From positions 214,496 to 278,495 of the IMG/VR virus record IMGVR_UViG_3300035183_000733: a DNA stretch of 64,000 nucleotides; one strand, written 5' to 3'. Shown here piece by piece: positions 16,702 through 25,554 of this stretch. Below the pieces are notes generated by a model that ran no database searches, was not told the DNA's origin, and was given only the letters and a program-made list of their open reading frames with translations. The stretch's first letter is position 1; each line of letters begins with the position of its first letter. Source of the DNA: a virus. A program made the position numbers and the translations under genes.

Positions 16702-17267
16702 TATTCGTAGAATTTTTTTATCGCGTCCTTGACCGCAGCACGGATATTTTCTATATTTATATCGGCCACGATGTACTCAACTATCTCCTCCTGCGCGTTC
16801 TCAAAAGAGTTCTCCAAAACCTTGTAGAGCTCCTTGGGCGGCATATTGAGGTCGAGCGATATGTCAACGCCCACCCTGTTTGGCTTTTGCTTCTTAAGCA
16901 GGCTGTGTATGGGACTATCCTTTACAGTAGCGACCGACGCGTTGCGTATGGTTGCTTTTCCTATTGTGTTCAACGGCTGGTCAAGAGATATTGGGTCTCC
17001 TCCCAGTTGCATGGCTTCTTGCTCCGAATTGAGCTTCACGAGCATCTCCTCGAGCAGATTGTAGTTTACCCTGCTGCCATCGTCGAACCCTACGAACAGA
17101 AGACCATCATCCTCCATAACATCCTGGAATCGGCAAACCGTACCCGCGCGCTCCGTCTTCACCCACTGGTAAAGAGGCACCGCCGATAAGGTTTCGCGCA
17201 GAGATTGTAATTGTTCTGGCGTCATCTTATTTGTATCTTTTTTTAATAAATTCCTTAACCATTTCAT
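16701..17267 (-). CDS. Hypothetical protein (188 aa)
   Basis: A soluble protein with a KTERAGTVCRFQDVMEDDGL segment followed by LLFVGFDDGSRVNYNLL, which suggests a small beta-barrel in the first half. Later it has SPIHSLLKKQKPNRVGVDIS and a C-terminal helix ending DAIKKFYE. No motif allows a function to be named. It ends one base into the next gene, so the two are coupled. Confidence 0.65.
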   Translation of the reverse strand: MKWLRNLLKKDTNKMTPEQLQSLRETLSAVPLYQWVKTERAGTVCRFQDVMEDDGLLFVGFDDGSRVNYNLLEEMLVKLNSEQEAMQLGGDPISLDQPLNTIGKATIRNASVATVKDSPIHSLLKKQKPNRVGVDISLDLNMPPKELYKVLENSFENAQEEIVEYIVADINIENIRAAVKDAIKKFYE

Positions 17268-17282
17268 CTTATCCGTTTAAGA

Positions 17283-17864
17283 CTATTTTCGAGGTCTTGT
17301 GAGTACTGTGCTGCCGGCCTTTGGATCTTTGTCGGCGAGCATGGACCAGCGTCTGTGCGACTCTATCTTCTCGTACATCTCGTCCGCGCTGAACTCGGGG
17401 TCCGTTATGTGCCAATCGAAATCCTTGAACCCGGCAAAATCAGCACGGTCGGTAGCAAGACGCCTTTCCGGGTCGTCAGCGTCCTTCCTTGATGCAAGTC
17501 TCTGTCTGCGCACATCCTCGGGCGCGTCGATGTATATAACCAACGATTCCGAGCGCTCCTCGTCGGTCAACGCCTTGATCCCCGACGGGGTCATTATGAA
17601 CAGGTTGGCGCCGTCGAAGTGCTTCTTTGGCGTGCCGTAATACCACTTATCGGCGAACTTGTTCCACTCACGGAACTCATCGTTATTTATCATCCCCAGA
17701 AACTGCTCCTCGGATATGTAGTAATAGTTTACGCCCTCCACCTCGCCAGGCCTCGGCGGCCTCGTCGTGAACGATACGGAGCACTTGAACCCCTTCCGTT
17801 CGAGCTCGTGTTTCAAAAAATCCTTGCCGGATGCGCCCGGACCGATGAGTATTACCCTTTTCAT
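17283..17864 (-). CDS. gmk: Guanylate kinase-like nucleotide kinase
   Basis: LIGPGASGKDFL is the P-loop (G-P-x-x-S/A-G-K), FTTRPPRPGEVEGVNYYYIS is the GMP-binding segment of guanylate kinases, and YYGTPKKH plus VIYIDAPEDVRRQRLASR follow in order. Length 193 is usual for the family, which phosphorylates GMP/dGMP. Some phage relatives act on other dNMPs, so dNMP kinase is an alternative. It is the first gene of the leftward series and shares its upstream gap with the divergent glycan island. Confidence 0.85.
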   Translation of the reverse strand: MKRVILIGPGASGKDFLKHELERKGFKCSVSFTTRPPRPGEVEGVNYYYISEEQFLGMINNDEFREWNKFADKWYYGTPKKHFDGANLFIMTPSGIKALTDEERSESLVIYIDAPEDVRRQRLASRKDADDPERRLATDRADFAGFKDFDWHITDPEFSADEMYEKIESHRRWSMLADKDPKAGSTVLTRPRK

Positions 17865-17927
17865 CTAAATGCTTTTGATATTATACATGTCCTTGAAACT
17901 TTGTTGCGCCGGCTGTAAAACTTAATG

Positions 17928-17997
17928 TTTGGTGAGCAGTATATAATAAAAGCCGTAACTTATTTGGTGAGCAGTATATAATAAAAGCCATAACTTA
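17928..17997 (+). promoter_or_regulatory. Tandem 35-bp repeat, candidate promoters of the glycan island
   Basis: The unit starting TTTGGTGAGCAGTATATAAT and ending in AACTTA occurs at 17928-17962 and 17963-17997, differing at one base. Each copy contains TTGGTGAG and TATATAATA, also found before the tail block at 14722-14749. The second copy ends seven bases before the ATG at 18005. A doubled promoter is the simplest reading. Confidence 0.6.
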
Positions 17998-18004
17998 TAG
18001 ATAG

Positions 18005-18961
18005 ATGAGGACCCTGCACATAGGATTTACCGTACCCGCACTCTGCAAGGCGTTATCGGACGCATCGAGCGAATACCTGTTCCTCGACTGGACTCTGTGG
18101 ACCTCCGTGCCCAACAACACGGCGGCTCTTCACGCGAAGACGTTAGAGACGGCCGAGCGGTTCAAACCAGACCTGATATTCCTGCACGTGCAATCACCGG
18201 GTGTCTACACGCCGGAGGTGCTCGCCAAGCTACCGGGGTTTAAGGTGAACTGGACCTGGGACTTTCGAAAACTTACGCCTCAGTGGATGATTGATTGTGG
18301 GAGGTCCGTGGACGTAACCGCGTTCACCAACGATGAGGATGTTATGTTCATGCGCGCCCTCGGCATGAACGCCGAGTTCATCCAGAGCGGATTCAACGAT
18401 GATATATTCAGGCCAGACGGTGGCGTGGGAGAATACCCACAGATAGTTTTCATGGGCAACAACTACCCAAAGGAAGACTACGATTTCCCCCTGGCAGACT
18501 ATAGAATCAAGATGGTCAACACGCTGTCGTCCAAGTACGGTACAAATTTCGGAGTGTACGGATTCGGGTGGGGTAACGACATGCGTAACTTCATGTACAG
18601 GGAGGCCAAGGAGGCCGAGTGCTACAGGAGCTCTAAGGTGGCCATAAACGTGTCACACTTCGACGCGCTCAGGTACACATCAGACCGCATGCTACGCCTA
18701 ATGGGCAGCGGGGCACTGTGCTTGTCTAAGTGGTACCCCGGCATAGAACTCGATTTTGAAGACAAGATCAATATAAGAGTATGGCACGATTTGGATGAAC
18801 TCGATGAACTTATAGAATACTACCTTGACGAGAGGAACAAGGACGAGAGGATAAGAATATCGCAGGCAGGTTGCGAACTGGTTCACCGCAACTATACGTG
18901 GAACCACATGGCGGACAAAATTAAAAACCTGGTAACTAATGATTCATACGTTCGGAGATAG
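18005..18961 (+). CDS. CgeB-like glycosyltransferase (GT-B fold)
   Basis: A 318-residue protein with an N-terminal Rossmann-like half (DLIFLHVQSPGVYTPEVL) and a C-terminal half holding FMGNNYP, VYGFGWGNDM and MLRLMGSGALCLSKWYPGIE. The last segments match the nucleotide-sugar binding end of CgeB/Glyco_trans_1_2 proteins. This is the first gene of the rightward glycan operon, behind the tandem promoter. It overlaps the SGNH gene by 23 bases. Donor and acceptor sugars cannot be told. Confidence 0.8.
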   Translation: MRTLHIGFTVPALCKALSDASSEYLFLDWTLWTSVPNNTAALHAKTLETAERFKPDLIFLHVQSPGVYTPEVLAKLPGFKVNWTWDFRKLTPQWMIDCGRSVDVTAFTNDEDVMFMRALGMNAEFIQSGFNDDIFRPDGGVGEYPQIVFMGNNYPKEDYDFPLADYRIKMVNTLSSKYGTNFGVYGFGWGNDMRNFMYREAKEAECYRSSKVAINVSHFDALRYTSDRMLRLMGSGALCLSKWYPGIELDFEDKINIRVWHDLDELDELIEYYLDERNKDERIRISQAGCELVHRNYTWNHMADKIKNLVTNDSYVRR

Positions 18962-19523
18962 TCACGCTTGGTTCGCCTGGGACCAGATCGAGGGGGTTTC
19001 TACAAACAGGATAGGACCGATAACGGCGCAGAGTTTCGGCCGTAAGAAATTGGAGATACTGGATATATCCGAGCCGAGGTTCAATGTGGCGCCCGGCGAT
19101 TACGTATGCTTCTCGTTCGGAGAGATAGACTGCAGGTGCCACATAGGCAAATTCAGGTCGAGCAGCAGGATGCTGATGGACAGTATCGCAAAAAATTACT
19201 TCGAGGCCATAAATGCCAACATCGAAAAGATGCCAGGGGTGAAGGTCATGGTGTACAACATCCCTCCGACCCTCAGGAAGGCGGATGCTAAAGAGAACGT
19301 GGATTTCCCATTTTATGGGGAAGATGCGGAGCGCGCAGAGTACATAAGGTACATGAACGAAAGGTACAAAGAACTGTGTGGCGCCAACGATTTCTTATTT
19401 GTGGATGTTTACAATGATTATGCGGACAAATACGGGTTCCTTCAGAAGGAACTTAGCGACAACATGATACACATACAAGACCCTGTGTACATAAGGGAGT
19501 TCGTAAAAAATAATATAGTGTGA
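18939..19523 (+). CDS. SGNH/GDSL-family hydrolase
   Basis: HTFGDSHAWFAW provides block I (Gly-Asp-Ser), FSFGEIDCRCHIG corresponds to the block II/III region, and DNMIHIQD near the C-terminus gives the D-x-x-H catalytic pair. At 194 residues it is a minimal SGNH esterase with no signal peptide, so it acts in the cytoplasm. Located between a glycosyltransferase and an acyl carrier protein, it may acylate or deacylate the glycan or act on an acyl-carrier thioester. Confidence 0.8.
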   Translation: MIHTFGDSHAWFAWDQIEGVSTNRIGPITAQSFGRKKLEILDISEPRFNVAPGDYVCFSFGEIDCRCHIGKFRSSSRMLMDSIAKNYFEAINANIEKMPGVKVMVYNIPPTLRKADAKENVDFPFYGEDAERAEYIRYMNERYKELCGANDFLFVDVYNDYADKYGFLQKELSDNMIHIQDPVYIREFVKNNIV

Positions 19524-19837
19524 TGAAGGATATAATCCTTAACTACATAAAGAAAGAATTCGGTAGTCAAGACCGCAGCGAAAACAGGAGGCACCACTAC
19601 TCGTACTGCTATGCTCCATTTGAGAAGTGTACGTGCAACGATTTGTTCGATGTCAATTATGATACGTCACTGATAAACGGCGGATACATCGACTCGTTTT
19701 CGATGGTGGTCGTGCTGGTGTTCATAGAGAATGAGTTCGACATACAGGTGCCGGACGCTCTCGCGATACCGGAGAACTTTGATACGGTCAATAAAATGGT
19801 GGATCTGATAAAAAGAATAAAAGACAAAGATGAATAA
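19520..19837 (+). CDS. Acyl carrier protein-like
   Basis: GGYIDSFSMVVVLVFIENEF contains the D-S-F/L motif (D58, S59) whose serine carries 4'-phosphopantetheine, followed by FDIQVPDALAIPENFDTVNK, the typical helix II-III region. Before it is an insert of ~30 residues with HHYSYCYAP and CTC, which ordinary ~80-residue carrier proteins lack. The gene overlaps its neighbours by four and eight bases in the glycan operon. It could hold an acyl group for transfer onto a sugar. CoaE at 3365 could support its prosthetic group. Confidence 0.85.
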   Translation: MMKDIILNYIKKEFGSQDRSENRRHHYSYCYAPFEKCTCNDLFDVNYDTSLINGGYIDSFSMVVVLVFIENEFDIQVPDALAIPENFDTVNKMVDLIKRIKDKDE

Positions 19838-20450
19838 GTACTTCGACAAGATATTCTGCGTCAACCTTGATAAGCGTACTGACAAATGGGAACTGTGCCT
19901 GAAGGAATTCGAGCAGGCCGGCATCGACGTCGTACGGTTCTCCGCAGTCGACGGAAGCACCATTGCATTGCCGCCAAACTGTGCAATAACGCCTGGCGAA
20001 GTCGGGTGTTCGCTAAGTCACACCACCATTCTAAAGAGAATGCTGCACGAGGGATGGGAGAGGATTCTGATCCTCGAGGACGACATAGAGTTCTCCGTGC
20101 ACGCGCCGGCCCAGTTCCACCAATGGATCGGTCAGGTGCCTGCCGATTGGGACATGCTGTATCTCGGGGGCAACCACATAGCCCACCCGATACCGGTGAC
20201 GCAAAATGTGTCCAAGATAGTTAGGACGTACACGACGAGCCACTACGGCATAACCAAGAAGATGGCGGCCGAGGTGATAGCAGAGGTGGAGAAGTTCAAA
20301 TCCCAGATAGACGTCACGTATACCGATTTTCAGAAAACACACAACTGCTACGTGTTCAATCCGAGCATAGCGTGGCAGAAGCCGGGGCACAGCGACATAC
20401 AGAACGCATATATGGACTACACCAGACTAATGAAACCTCCAGGACAATAA
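19830..20450 (+). CDS. Glycosyltransferase family 25
   Basis: The start IFCVNLDKRTDKWELCLKEF is the GT25 (LPS beta-galactosyltransferase) opening; RFSAVDGS, GEVGCSLSHTTILKRML and ILILEDDIEF are the other conserved blocks, the last giving the metal-binding acidic pair. The 206 residues are close to the GT25 domain size. It overlaps the carrier-protein gene by eight bases. A second GT25 domain is fused to the enzyme at 23247, so the pathway probably uses two related linkages. Confidence 0.88.
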   Translation: MNKYFDKIFCVNLDKRTDKWELCLKEFEQAGIDVVRFSAVDGSTIALPPNCAITPGEVGCSLSHTTILKRMLHEGWERILILEDDIEFSVHAPAQFHQWIGQVPADWDMLYLGGNHIAHPIPVTQNVSKIVRTYTTSHYGITKKMAAEVIAEVEKFKSQIDVTYTDFQKTHNCYVFNPSIAWQKPGHSDIQNAYMDYTRLMKPPGQ

Positions 20451-21355
20451 TGTATCCACTGATAAACGGCAATAGAAAATTCATACTGTACTGGAACGCG
20501 AGGTGCGCCTGCACGTCTCTCAAAAACTGGTTCTACTTCGTCGACCGCGATACCTACTCGCACGTGGCATTGATAAACGGCAACGGGGTTTCTCTGCCCT
20601 CCAACAGGGTGCACATGGTCGTACCCTACATAGAAATCCCGTTCAAAATATCCAACGACGAAAATTTAAAGGACTACGTAAGCATCCTCGTGACCCGCAA
20701 CCCAGTGGACAGACTTGTGTCGGTTTTGAACCATTCTGTTCTTGAAGTGCTCGGTGTGACAAACCTGAACAAACACAAGATTGAGCGGATGGAGGACCTG
20801 CTGAGGTTTCTGGAAGAACGGGACATGGACTCCAATATAGAGCACCATCTAAATCTGCAGTGCCTGTTTCCGGACAACCACAACTGCCACAAAGGACCGA
20901 TAAGGGACCGGTTCAACCACATACTGCGGATAGAAGACGGCCCTGTCATACCACGAATAAACCAGATCCTCGGCACAAACGTTCCGGACTTCAGGGAGAA
21001 CATATCTGACAAGGACTCGTACGTCCCATTCCCGGAGCAGGTTGAACGAATTAAAAAATTATACGCGTGGGACTACTTCCACTTCTACCCGGACGATGAC
21101 GGCATAATAAACAATTCGTACTACAAGTTCTACCCGTACGAACAACCTTCAGAATACATCCCAAAGTTCGGAGACTGTAACACCGATATAATAATAATGC
21201 AAAACCGAATGATACATCTCGGCATGAACGTGTCCTGCACTGGTGTATACGACGAACAGACAAGAGCGGCCATAATACAGTGGCAATCGGATAACGGCAT
21301 GGACATAACTGGAGAGCTTGACGATAAAACTAAGAAATACATTAGAGGTCTATGA
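20450..21355 (+). CDS. Sulfotransferase-like enzyme with C-terminal peptidoglycan-binding domain
   Basis: NARCACTSLKNWF (residues 16-28) is the 5'-phosphosulfate-binding loop of carbohydrate sulfotransferases (type 'K.ACTSLKN'), and VTRNPVDRLVSVL is the 3'-phosphate block. The last ~72 residues, CNTDIIIMQNRMIHLGMNVS and then YDEQTRAAIIQWQSDNGMD, match a PG_binding_1 domain. The start ATG overlaps the GT25 stop. Sulfation of a glycan with PAPS is the expected activity; why it carries a cell-wall-binding domain is unclear. Confidence 0.8.
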   Translation: MYPLINGNRKFILYWNARCACTSLKNWFYFVDRDTYSHVALINGNGVSLPSNRVHMVVPYIEIPFKISNDENLKDYVSILVTRNPVDRLVSVLNHSVLEVLGVTNLNKHKIERMEDLLRFLEERDMDSNIEHHLNLQCLFPDNHNCHKGPIRDRFNHILRIEDGPVIPRINQILGTNVPDFRENISDKDSYVPFPEQVERIKKLYAWDYFHFYPDDDGIINNSYYKFYPYEQPSEYIPKFGDCNTDIIIMQNRMIHLGMNVSCTGVYDEQTRAAIIQWQSDNGMDITGELDDKTKKYIRGL

Positions 21356-22095
21356 TAACATTCAGCAATCTCGGCAAATACGGCCGCCTCGGCAACCAGA
21401 TGTTCCAGATAGCATCCGTTATTGGAATAGCTCGCGCCAACGGACACGAATACATATTCCCAGAGTGGAAGTACTCACACTACATGAAAAAAGAGCTCCC
21501 TGCCGGAATAGTGCCGGCTACGAAGGTGGACGAGGTAGGGTTTCATTACGGCGAGATAAAGGTCGGCGAGGGCATCTTTGATATTGTAGGATACCTGCAG
21601 TCATGGCGGTACTTCGACAAGTACAAAGAGGAGGCTCTCGGGTACTTCGAGCTAAAGCCAGAGCACGCCGAAAAAATAGACGCGCTCGCGGCATCGTTCG
21701 GAGACAATACCTGTTCTTTGCATATAAGGAGGACGGACTATGTGAATCTGTCGCAACACCATCCGGTCATGCCCATGGCATATTACACCAGGGCTATGGA
21801 GGTGATGGGTGATTGTACGTTTGTCATATTCTCTGACGATATAAACTGGTGTAGGGAGAATTTTGTAGGTAATAAGTTTGTTTTTGTAGACGAGCAGCAC
21901 CCGGACGTATACGACCTGATGTTGATGTCCAAGTGCAAGCACAACGTCATAGCAAACTCGAGCTTCAGCTGGTGGGGCGCGTACCTTAATAAAAACCCCA
22001 ACAAACGAGTTATAGCGCCTGGCAAATGGTTCGGACCTGCGTACGACAACCTCGATACAAAGGACTTGTTGCCAGAGAACTGGTCAAAAATATAA
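21352..22095 (+). CDS. Alpha-1,2-fucosyltransferase-like, GT11
   Basis: GRLGNQMFQIASVIGIARAN near the N-terminus, CSLHIRRTDYV in the middle and ANSSFSWWGAYL near the end are the three GT11 signature blocks; HIRRTDY contains the GDP-fucose-binding arginines. Length 247 is a little short of the usual ~280. It overlaps the sulfotransferase gene by four bases. The enzyme would add fucose from GDP-fucose; no GDP-fucose synthesis gene is in this window, so the donor may come from the host. Confidence 0.88.
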   Translation: MITFSNLGKYGRLGNQMFQIASVIGIARANGHEYIFPEWKYSHYMKKELPAGIVPATKVDEVGFHYGEIKVGEGIFDIVGYLQSWRYFDKYKEEALGYFELKPEHAEKIDALAASFGDNTCSLHIRRTDYVNLSQHHPVMPMAYYTRAMEVMGDCTFVIFSDDINWCRENFVGNKFVFVDEQHPDVYDLMLMSKCKHNVIANSSFSWWGAYLNKNPNKRVIAPGKWFGPAYDNLDTKDLLPENWSKI

Positions 22096-22109
22096 AGAAT
22101 AAATATACT

Positions 22110-22631
22110 ATGCCAATAAAGAAAGATACATTCAAGAAATACCTAAATCCCTGCCTCGTAGAAACGGGTTCTTACATGGGTGATGGTATACAAGGGGCGC
22201 TTGACGCCGGGTTCAAAAGGGTCATATCTATAGAGCTGTCCGAGAAATTCTACAACCACTGCGTTGCAAGATTCAAGGATAATCCAAACGTCAAGATAGT
22301 GCAGGGCGACTCCGCCGACGTGCTATACGATGCGATAAAGGATGTCGATACTCCCATAACGTTCTGGCTCGACGGGCACTGGTCCGCCGGTGAGACTGCG
22401 TACGGCAAGAAGAACTGCCCGCTCATAGAGGAGTTCGAGCAGATCCAGCGGCACGGCATCAAGAACCACATAATTCTCGTGGACGATATGCGCTGCTGGC
22501 AGGTAGAGGACCCGGAGATCAAGTTCGGAGAGAACGACATAAAGGAGAAAATCCTACAAATAAATGAAGGATACAAATTCTCGTACGAGGACGGACACAT
22601 ACCGAATGATATTTTAGTCGCAAAACTATGA
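22110..22631 (+). CDS. SAM-dependent methyltransferase-like protein
   Basis: The start MPIKKDTFKKYLNPCLVETG is chosen because the earlier frame lies inside the fucosyltransferase gene. ETGSYMGDGIQGAL resembles motif I of class I methyltransferases, VISIELSE motif II and VQGDSADV motif III; a later WLDGHWSAGET and IILVDDMRCW resemble small sugar-modifying methyltransferases. A glycan O-methyltransferase role is inferred from the operon. Overlap of four bases with the next gene. Confidence 0.75.
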   Translation: MPIKKDTFKKYLNPCLVETGSYMGDGIQGALDAGFKRVISIELSEKFYNHCVARFKDNPNVKIVQGDSADVLYDAIKDVDTPITFWLDGHWSAGETAYGKKNCPLIEEFEQIQRHGIKNHIILVDDMRCWQVEDPEIKFGENDIKEKILQINEGYKFSYEDGHIPNDILVAKL

Positions 22632-23245
22632 TGACACCAGAACAGCTACACAACCACTTCATGTCGGAGATACGAAGGTGGTTCGACAACAGGGGAGACC
22701 AGACGCACAGGGTAAACTATGCGCTAACGCAGGATTCTGTAGTCATCGATCTCGGCGGGTACGAGGGCAAATGGGGTAAGACCATCAGCGACATGTACGG
22801 ATGCACGATACACGTGTTCGAGCCAGTGGCCTCGTTCTGCCAGAACATCAAAGCGATGTTCGCCAACAGCCCAAAGGTGCACGTTTACCAGACCGCGCTC
22901 GGTCACGAGAAAAGCGATGCAACCATAACGATGTCGGCAGATGGATCGGGCATGTTCGCGGAGGGCGACGAGAAGGTGCCTATAACTATAGACTCGGTGC
23001 ACGAGTTCCTCGCAAACATACAGAAGGTGGACCTGATAAAGATAAACATAGAGGGCGCCGAATACGACCTACTTGACTGCCTGACTACAGATGAACTTTT
23101 GAAGCTCGATAATATTCAAGTACAATTCCATACGTTTTATCCGGAGTGCCAGCAGCGCAGGGACGCTATAAGGACACGCCTATCAAGGACACACGTACTT
23201 ACATACAATTACGATTTTGTTTGGGAAAATTGGAAACTAAAATAA
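22628..23245 (+). CDS. FkbM-family methyltransferase
   Basis: DSVVIDLGGYEGKWGKTISD is the SAM-binding motif I, IHVFEPVASF motif II, and IQKVDLIKINIEGAEYDLL the FkbM hallmark 'D.IKIDIEGAE'. The 205-residue length is right for a bare FkbM domain. These enzymes methylate sugar hydroxyls. It follows another methyltransferase and is followed by a GT10-GT25 fusion. Confidence 0.87.
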   Translation: MMTPEQLHNHFMSEIRRWFDNRGDQTHRVNYALTQDSVVIDLGGYEGKWGKTISDMYGCTIHVFEPVASFCQNIKAMFANSPKVHVYQTALGHEKSDATITMSADGSGMFAEGDEKVPITIDSVHEFLANIQKVDLIKINIEGAEYDLLDCLTTDELLKLDNIQVQFHTFYPECQQRRDAIRTRLSRTHVLTYNYDFVWENWKLK

Positions 23246-23246
23246 C

Positions 23247-24902
23247 ATGGGATATTTCAGCAAACAGTACAAAAGCAAGTTGGTACATTTTGTACAGAAG
23301 AAACTGAACCAGCAACAAAAACAAGAAGAAGTGAGCACACCACAATCACCAGTCAGCCAGGAGGATTTGGATGATTTCAAGCCAGAGCAGGTAGTCGGCA
23401 GCTTGCCGGCTCCGCTAACCCCGCCGGCAACTAAGAAGAAGGTGCCGCTTGCCGACACTCTGTTCGGGCACGTGCCGGACGACAGACGTTATTTCGACTG
23501 GGATCGTAACGTTAACGCGTACAACTATGTGTTCATGACGGATGCGAGCATCAAGAATCACGGGATGTTTAACGGCAAGACTAAGTACGCATGGATGATT
23601 GAGTCACCAGAGATAACAACAGACGAGTATGGGTGGCTTGCTCAGAATGCAACGCAGTTCAACAAGGTATTTACGTTCAAGCGATCATTGCTCGACTCCG
23701 ATCCTGTCAGGTTCAAGTTTGTTCCGGGCGGGTCATGCTGGATAAAGGAGAAGGATTGGGGACTGCACCCCAAGACCAAACTGGTGTCGATGATAACGTC
23801 AAACAAGAACTTCACAAGCGGACATCATCTACGCCACAGAATCGTGCAACGCCTGCGCTCTAAGATTGACTTATACGGGCGCGGGTTCAACGACATACCG
23901 GATAAGATAGAGGGTTTGAAAGATTACATGTTCTCCTTTGCGATAGAGAACACGAAGGAGGATTATTACTTCACGGAGAAGCTGATAGATTGCTTCATGA
24001 CCGGCACTGTTCCGATATACTACGGATGCCCGTCCATTGCTCAGTTCTTTAATCCGAACGGCATAATACAGATAGACAACCTGGCCGAGGCCGAGACGAT
24101 GCTTAACTCCCTGACGCCTGATATGTACCAGAAGATGCTGCCGGCGATAAGGGACAACTATGAGCGCTGCATAAGGCAGTTCCTATCATACGAAGACTTC
24201 ATGTACTTCAACTACCCTGAACTTCTGTTCGGACTCGGGTCTTCTCCAAGTCCATTAAACGATGTGGTGGACGAAGTGTACTGCATAAACCTCGAGAGAA
24301 GGCACGATAGATGGCTCGAGGTTTCTCAGCAATTTGACGTGCACAACATCAAGGTGACGCGCTGGCTTGCGGTGGACGGATGGAAGATCGAGGGCACGCA
24401 CCACATGAGGCACGGAGATATGCAAGGCGACAAGATAAAAGGTGCCGTCGGATGTCTGCGTTCGCATCGCAATGCCATAAAGGACGCGCTCGACAAAGGT
24501 CACAATTCTATATGTGTGTTTGAGGATGACGTTGTACTGCAGCCCGACTTCAACAAAAGATTCGTGAAGCTAATGTCCACTGTTCCCAAAGACTGGGAAA
24601 TGCTGTACATTGGATGCCACTGGCACGGACTACCAAACCCGAGACACATAGGCAATAACGTATATTCGCTCAACTGCTTCGGAGTGTTCGGCGTATTGAT
24701 ACGCGGTCAGCACATGCTACAGAGGATATACGAAGTCACTAAGGGAGAGGAGATGACGCTCGACGATTACCTGTGCTACAGGGTACAACCTGGTCACAAG
24801 GTGTATACGACCATACCATTCTTGGTCAAAGTAAAGGAGGACTTTTCTGATATTGCCAACCAGTTTGCCGACTACAAAATAGTCAGCAAGTATTTCTACT
24901 AA
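23247..24902 (+). CDS. Bifunctional GT10 (fucosyltransferase-like) and GT25 enzyme
   Basis: After a glutamine/proline-rich N-terminal ~70 residues, residues ~75-330 form a GT10 alpha-1,3-fucosyltransferase-like domain: FAIENTKEDYYFTEKLIDCF followed by GTVPIYYGCPSI is the GDP-fucose binding signature. Residues ~340-551 are GT25: VYCINLERRHDRWLEV, LAVDGWKI, AVGCLRSHRNAIKDAL and ICVFEDDVVLQPDF. Two glycosyl additions by one polypeptide are implied. It lies one base after the FkbM gene. Confidence 0.85.
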   Translation: MGYFSKQYKSKLVHFVQKKLNQQQKQEEVSTPQSPVSQEDLDDFKPEQVVGSLPAPLTPPATKKKVPLADTLFGHVPDDRRYFDWDRNVNAYNYVFMTDASIKNHGMFNGKTKYAWMIESPEITTDEYGWLAQNATQFNKVFTFKRSLLDSDPVRFKFVPGGSCWIKEKDWGLHPKTKLVSMITSNKNFTSGHHLRHRIVQRLRSKIDLYGRGFNDIPDKIEGLKDYMFSFAIENTKEDYYFTEKLIDCFMTGTVPIYYGCPSIAQFFNPNGIIQIDNLAEAETMLNSLTPDMYQKMLPAIRDNYERCIRQFLSYEDFMYFNYPELLFGLGSSPSPLNDVVDEVYCINLERRHDRWLEVSQQFDVHNIKVTRWLAVDGWKIEGTHHMRHGDMQGDKIKGAVGCLRSHRNAIKDALDKGHNSICVFEDDVVLQPDFNKRFVKLMSTVPKDWEMLYIGCHWHGLPNPRHIGNNVYSLNCFGVFGVLIRGQHMLQRIYEVTKGEEMTLDDYLCYRVQPGHKVYTTIPFLVKVKEDFSDIANQFADYKIVSKYFY

Positions 24903-24903
24903 T

Positions 24904-25554
24904 ATGAAGACACTCGTTTACTGTGGTATTCATAATTGCAATACCATCATGCAGCTCATAGATAAGTTTGACGTCATCATTGGATTCGATGCTAATCCCC
25001 GAAAGATTGCGCGCGCAGCCAAGATACTCCCACCAAAGGTGAAGAAGGTATTCGGCGCCCTGTGCGACAAAGATACCGGACATATCGAGTTCAACATAAT
25101 GAAGAAGTGGGACGCATCATCATCCATGGGCACGTTCAACCCAGAGTTTCACCACATGAAAGATCCCAACTCGGTGTTATACAATACGGGTATAAAGAAG
25201 TTGAAAGTTCCTTGCATAAACTTGTCAGAGTACCTAAAGCGTCGTGGAATAGAGAAGATAGACCTTCTCGTCACCGATCTACAGGGTATGGACTTGACCG
25301 TACTAAAGACCATGGAGTCTTGGATAAAAGAAAAACGCATTGTGAATATACAATGCGAGGTTGAAAAGGATGACAAGCCAAACATTTACGATGGGCTTGG
25401 CGGCAACAAAATGAAAGATTTCATGGAACTGCTATCTGAAAACTACGACTTCATAGCATACCATACGGTCAACGACTGGTGGGAGGGCGACGGCGTATGG
25501 CGGTTGAAAGGCGTCGACGAACCCATAGAAATCGTGCCAGAGATTATCGAGTAA
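24904..25554 (+). CDS. FkbM-like methyltransferase (last rightward island gene)
   Basis: LVYCGIHNCNTIMQLIDKFD begins a Rossmann fold lacking a canonical glycine-rich loop; IGFDANPRKIARA corresponds to motif II, and KIDLLVTDLQGMDLTVLKTM is the FkbM 'D.IKIDVEG.E' segment with Q/G in place of E/G. Domain size 216 fits FkbM. The degenerate motif I leaves activity uncertain. Its stop overlaps the end of the convergent gene at 25544-25999. Confidence 0.72.
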   Translation: MKTLVYCGIHNCNTIMQLIDKFDVIIGFDANPRKIARAAKILPPKVKKVFGALCDKDTGHIEFNIMKKWDASSSMGTFNPEFHHMKDPNSVLYNTGIKKLKVPCINLSEYLKRRGIEKIDLLVTDLQGMDLTVLKTMESWIKEKRIVNIQCEVEKDDKPNIYDGLGGNKMKDFMELLSENYDFIAYHTVNDWWEGDGVWRLKGVDEPIEIVPEIIE

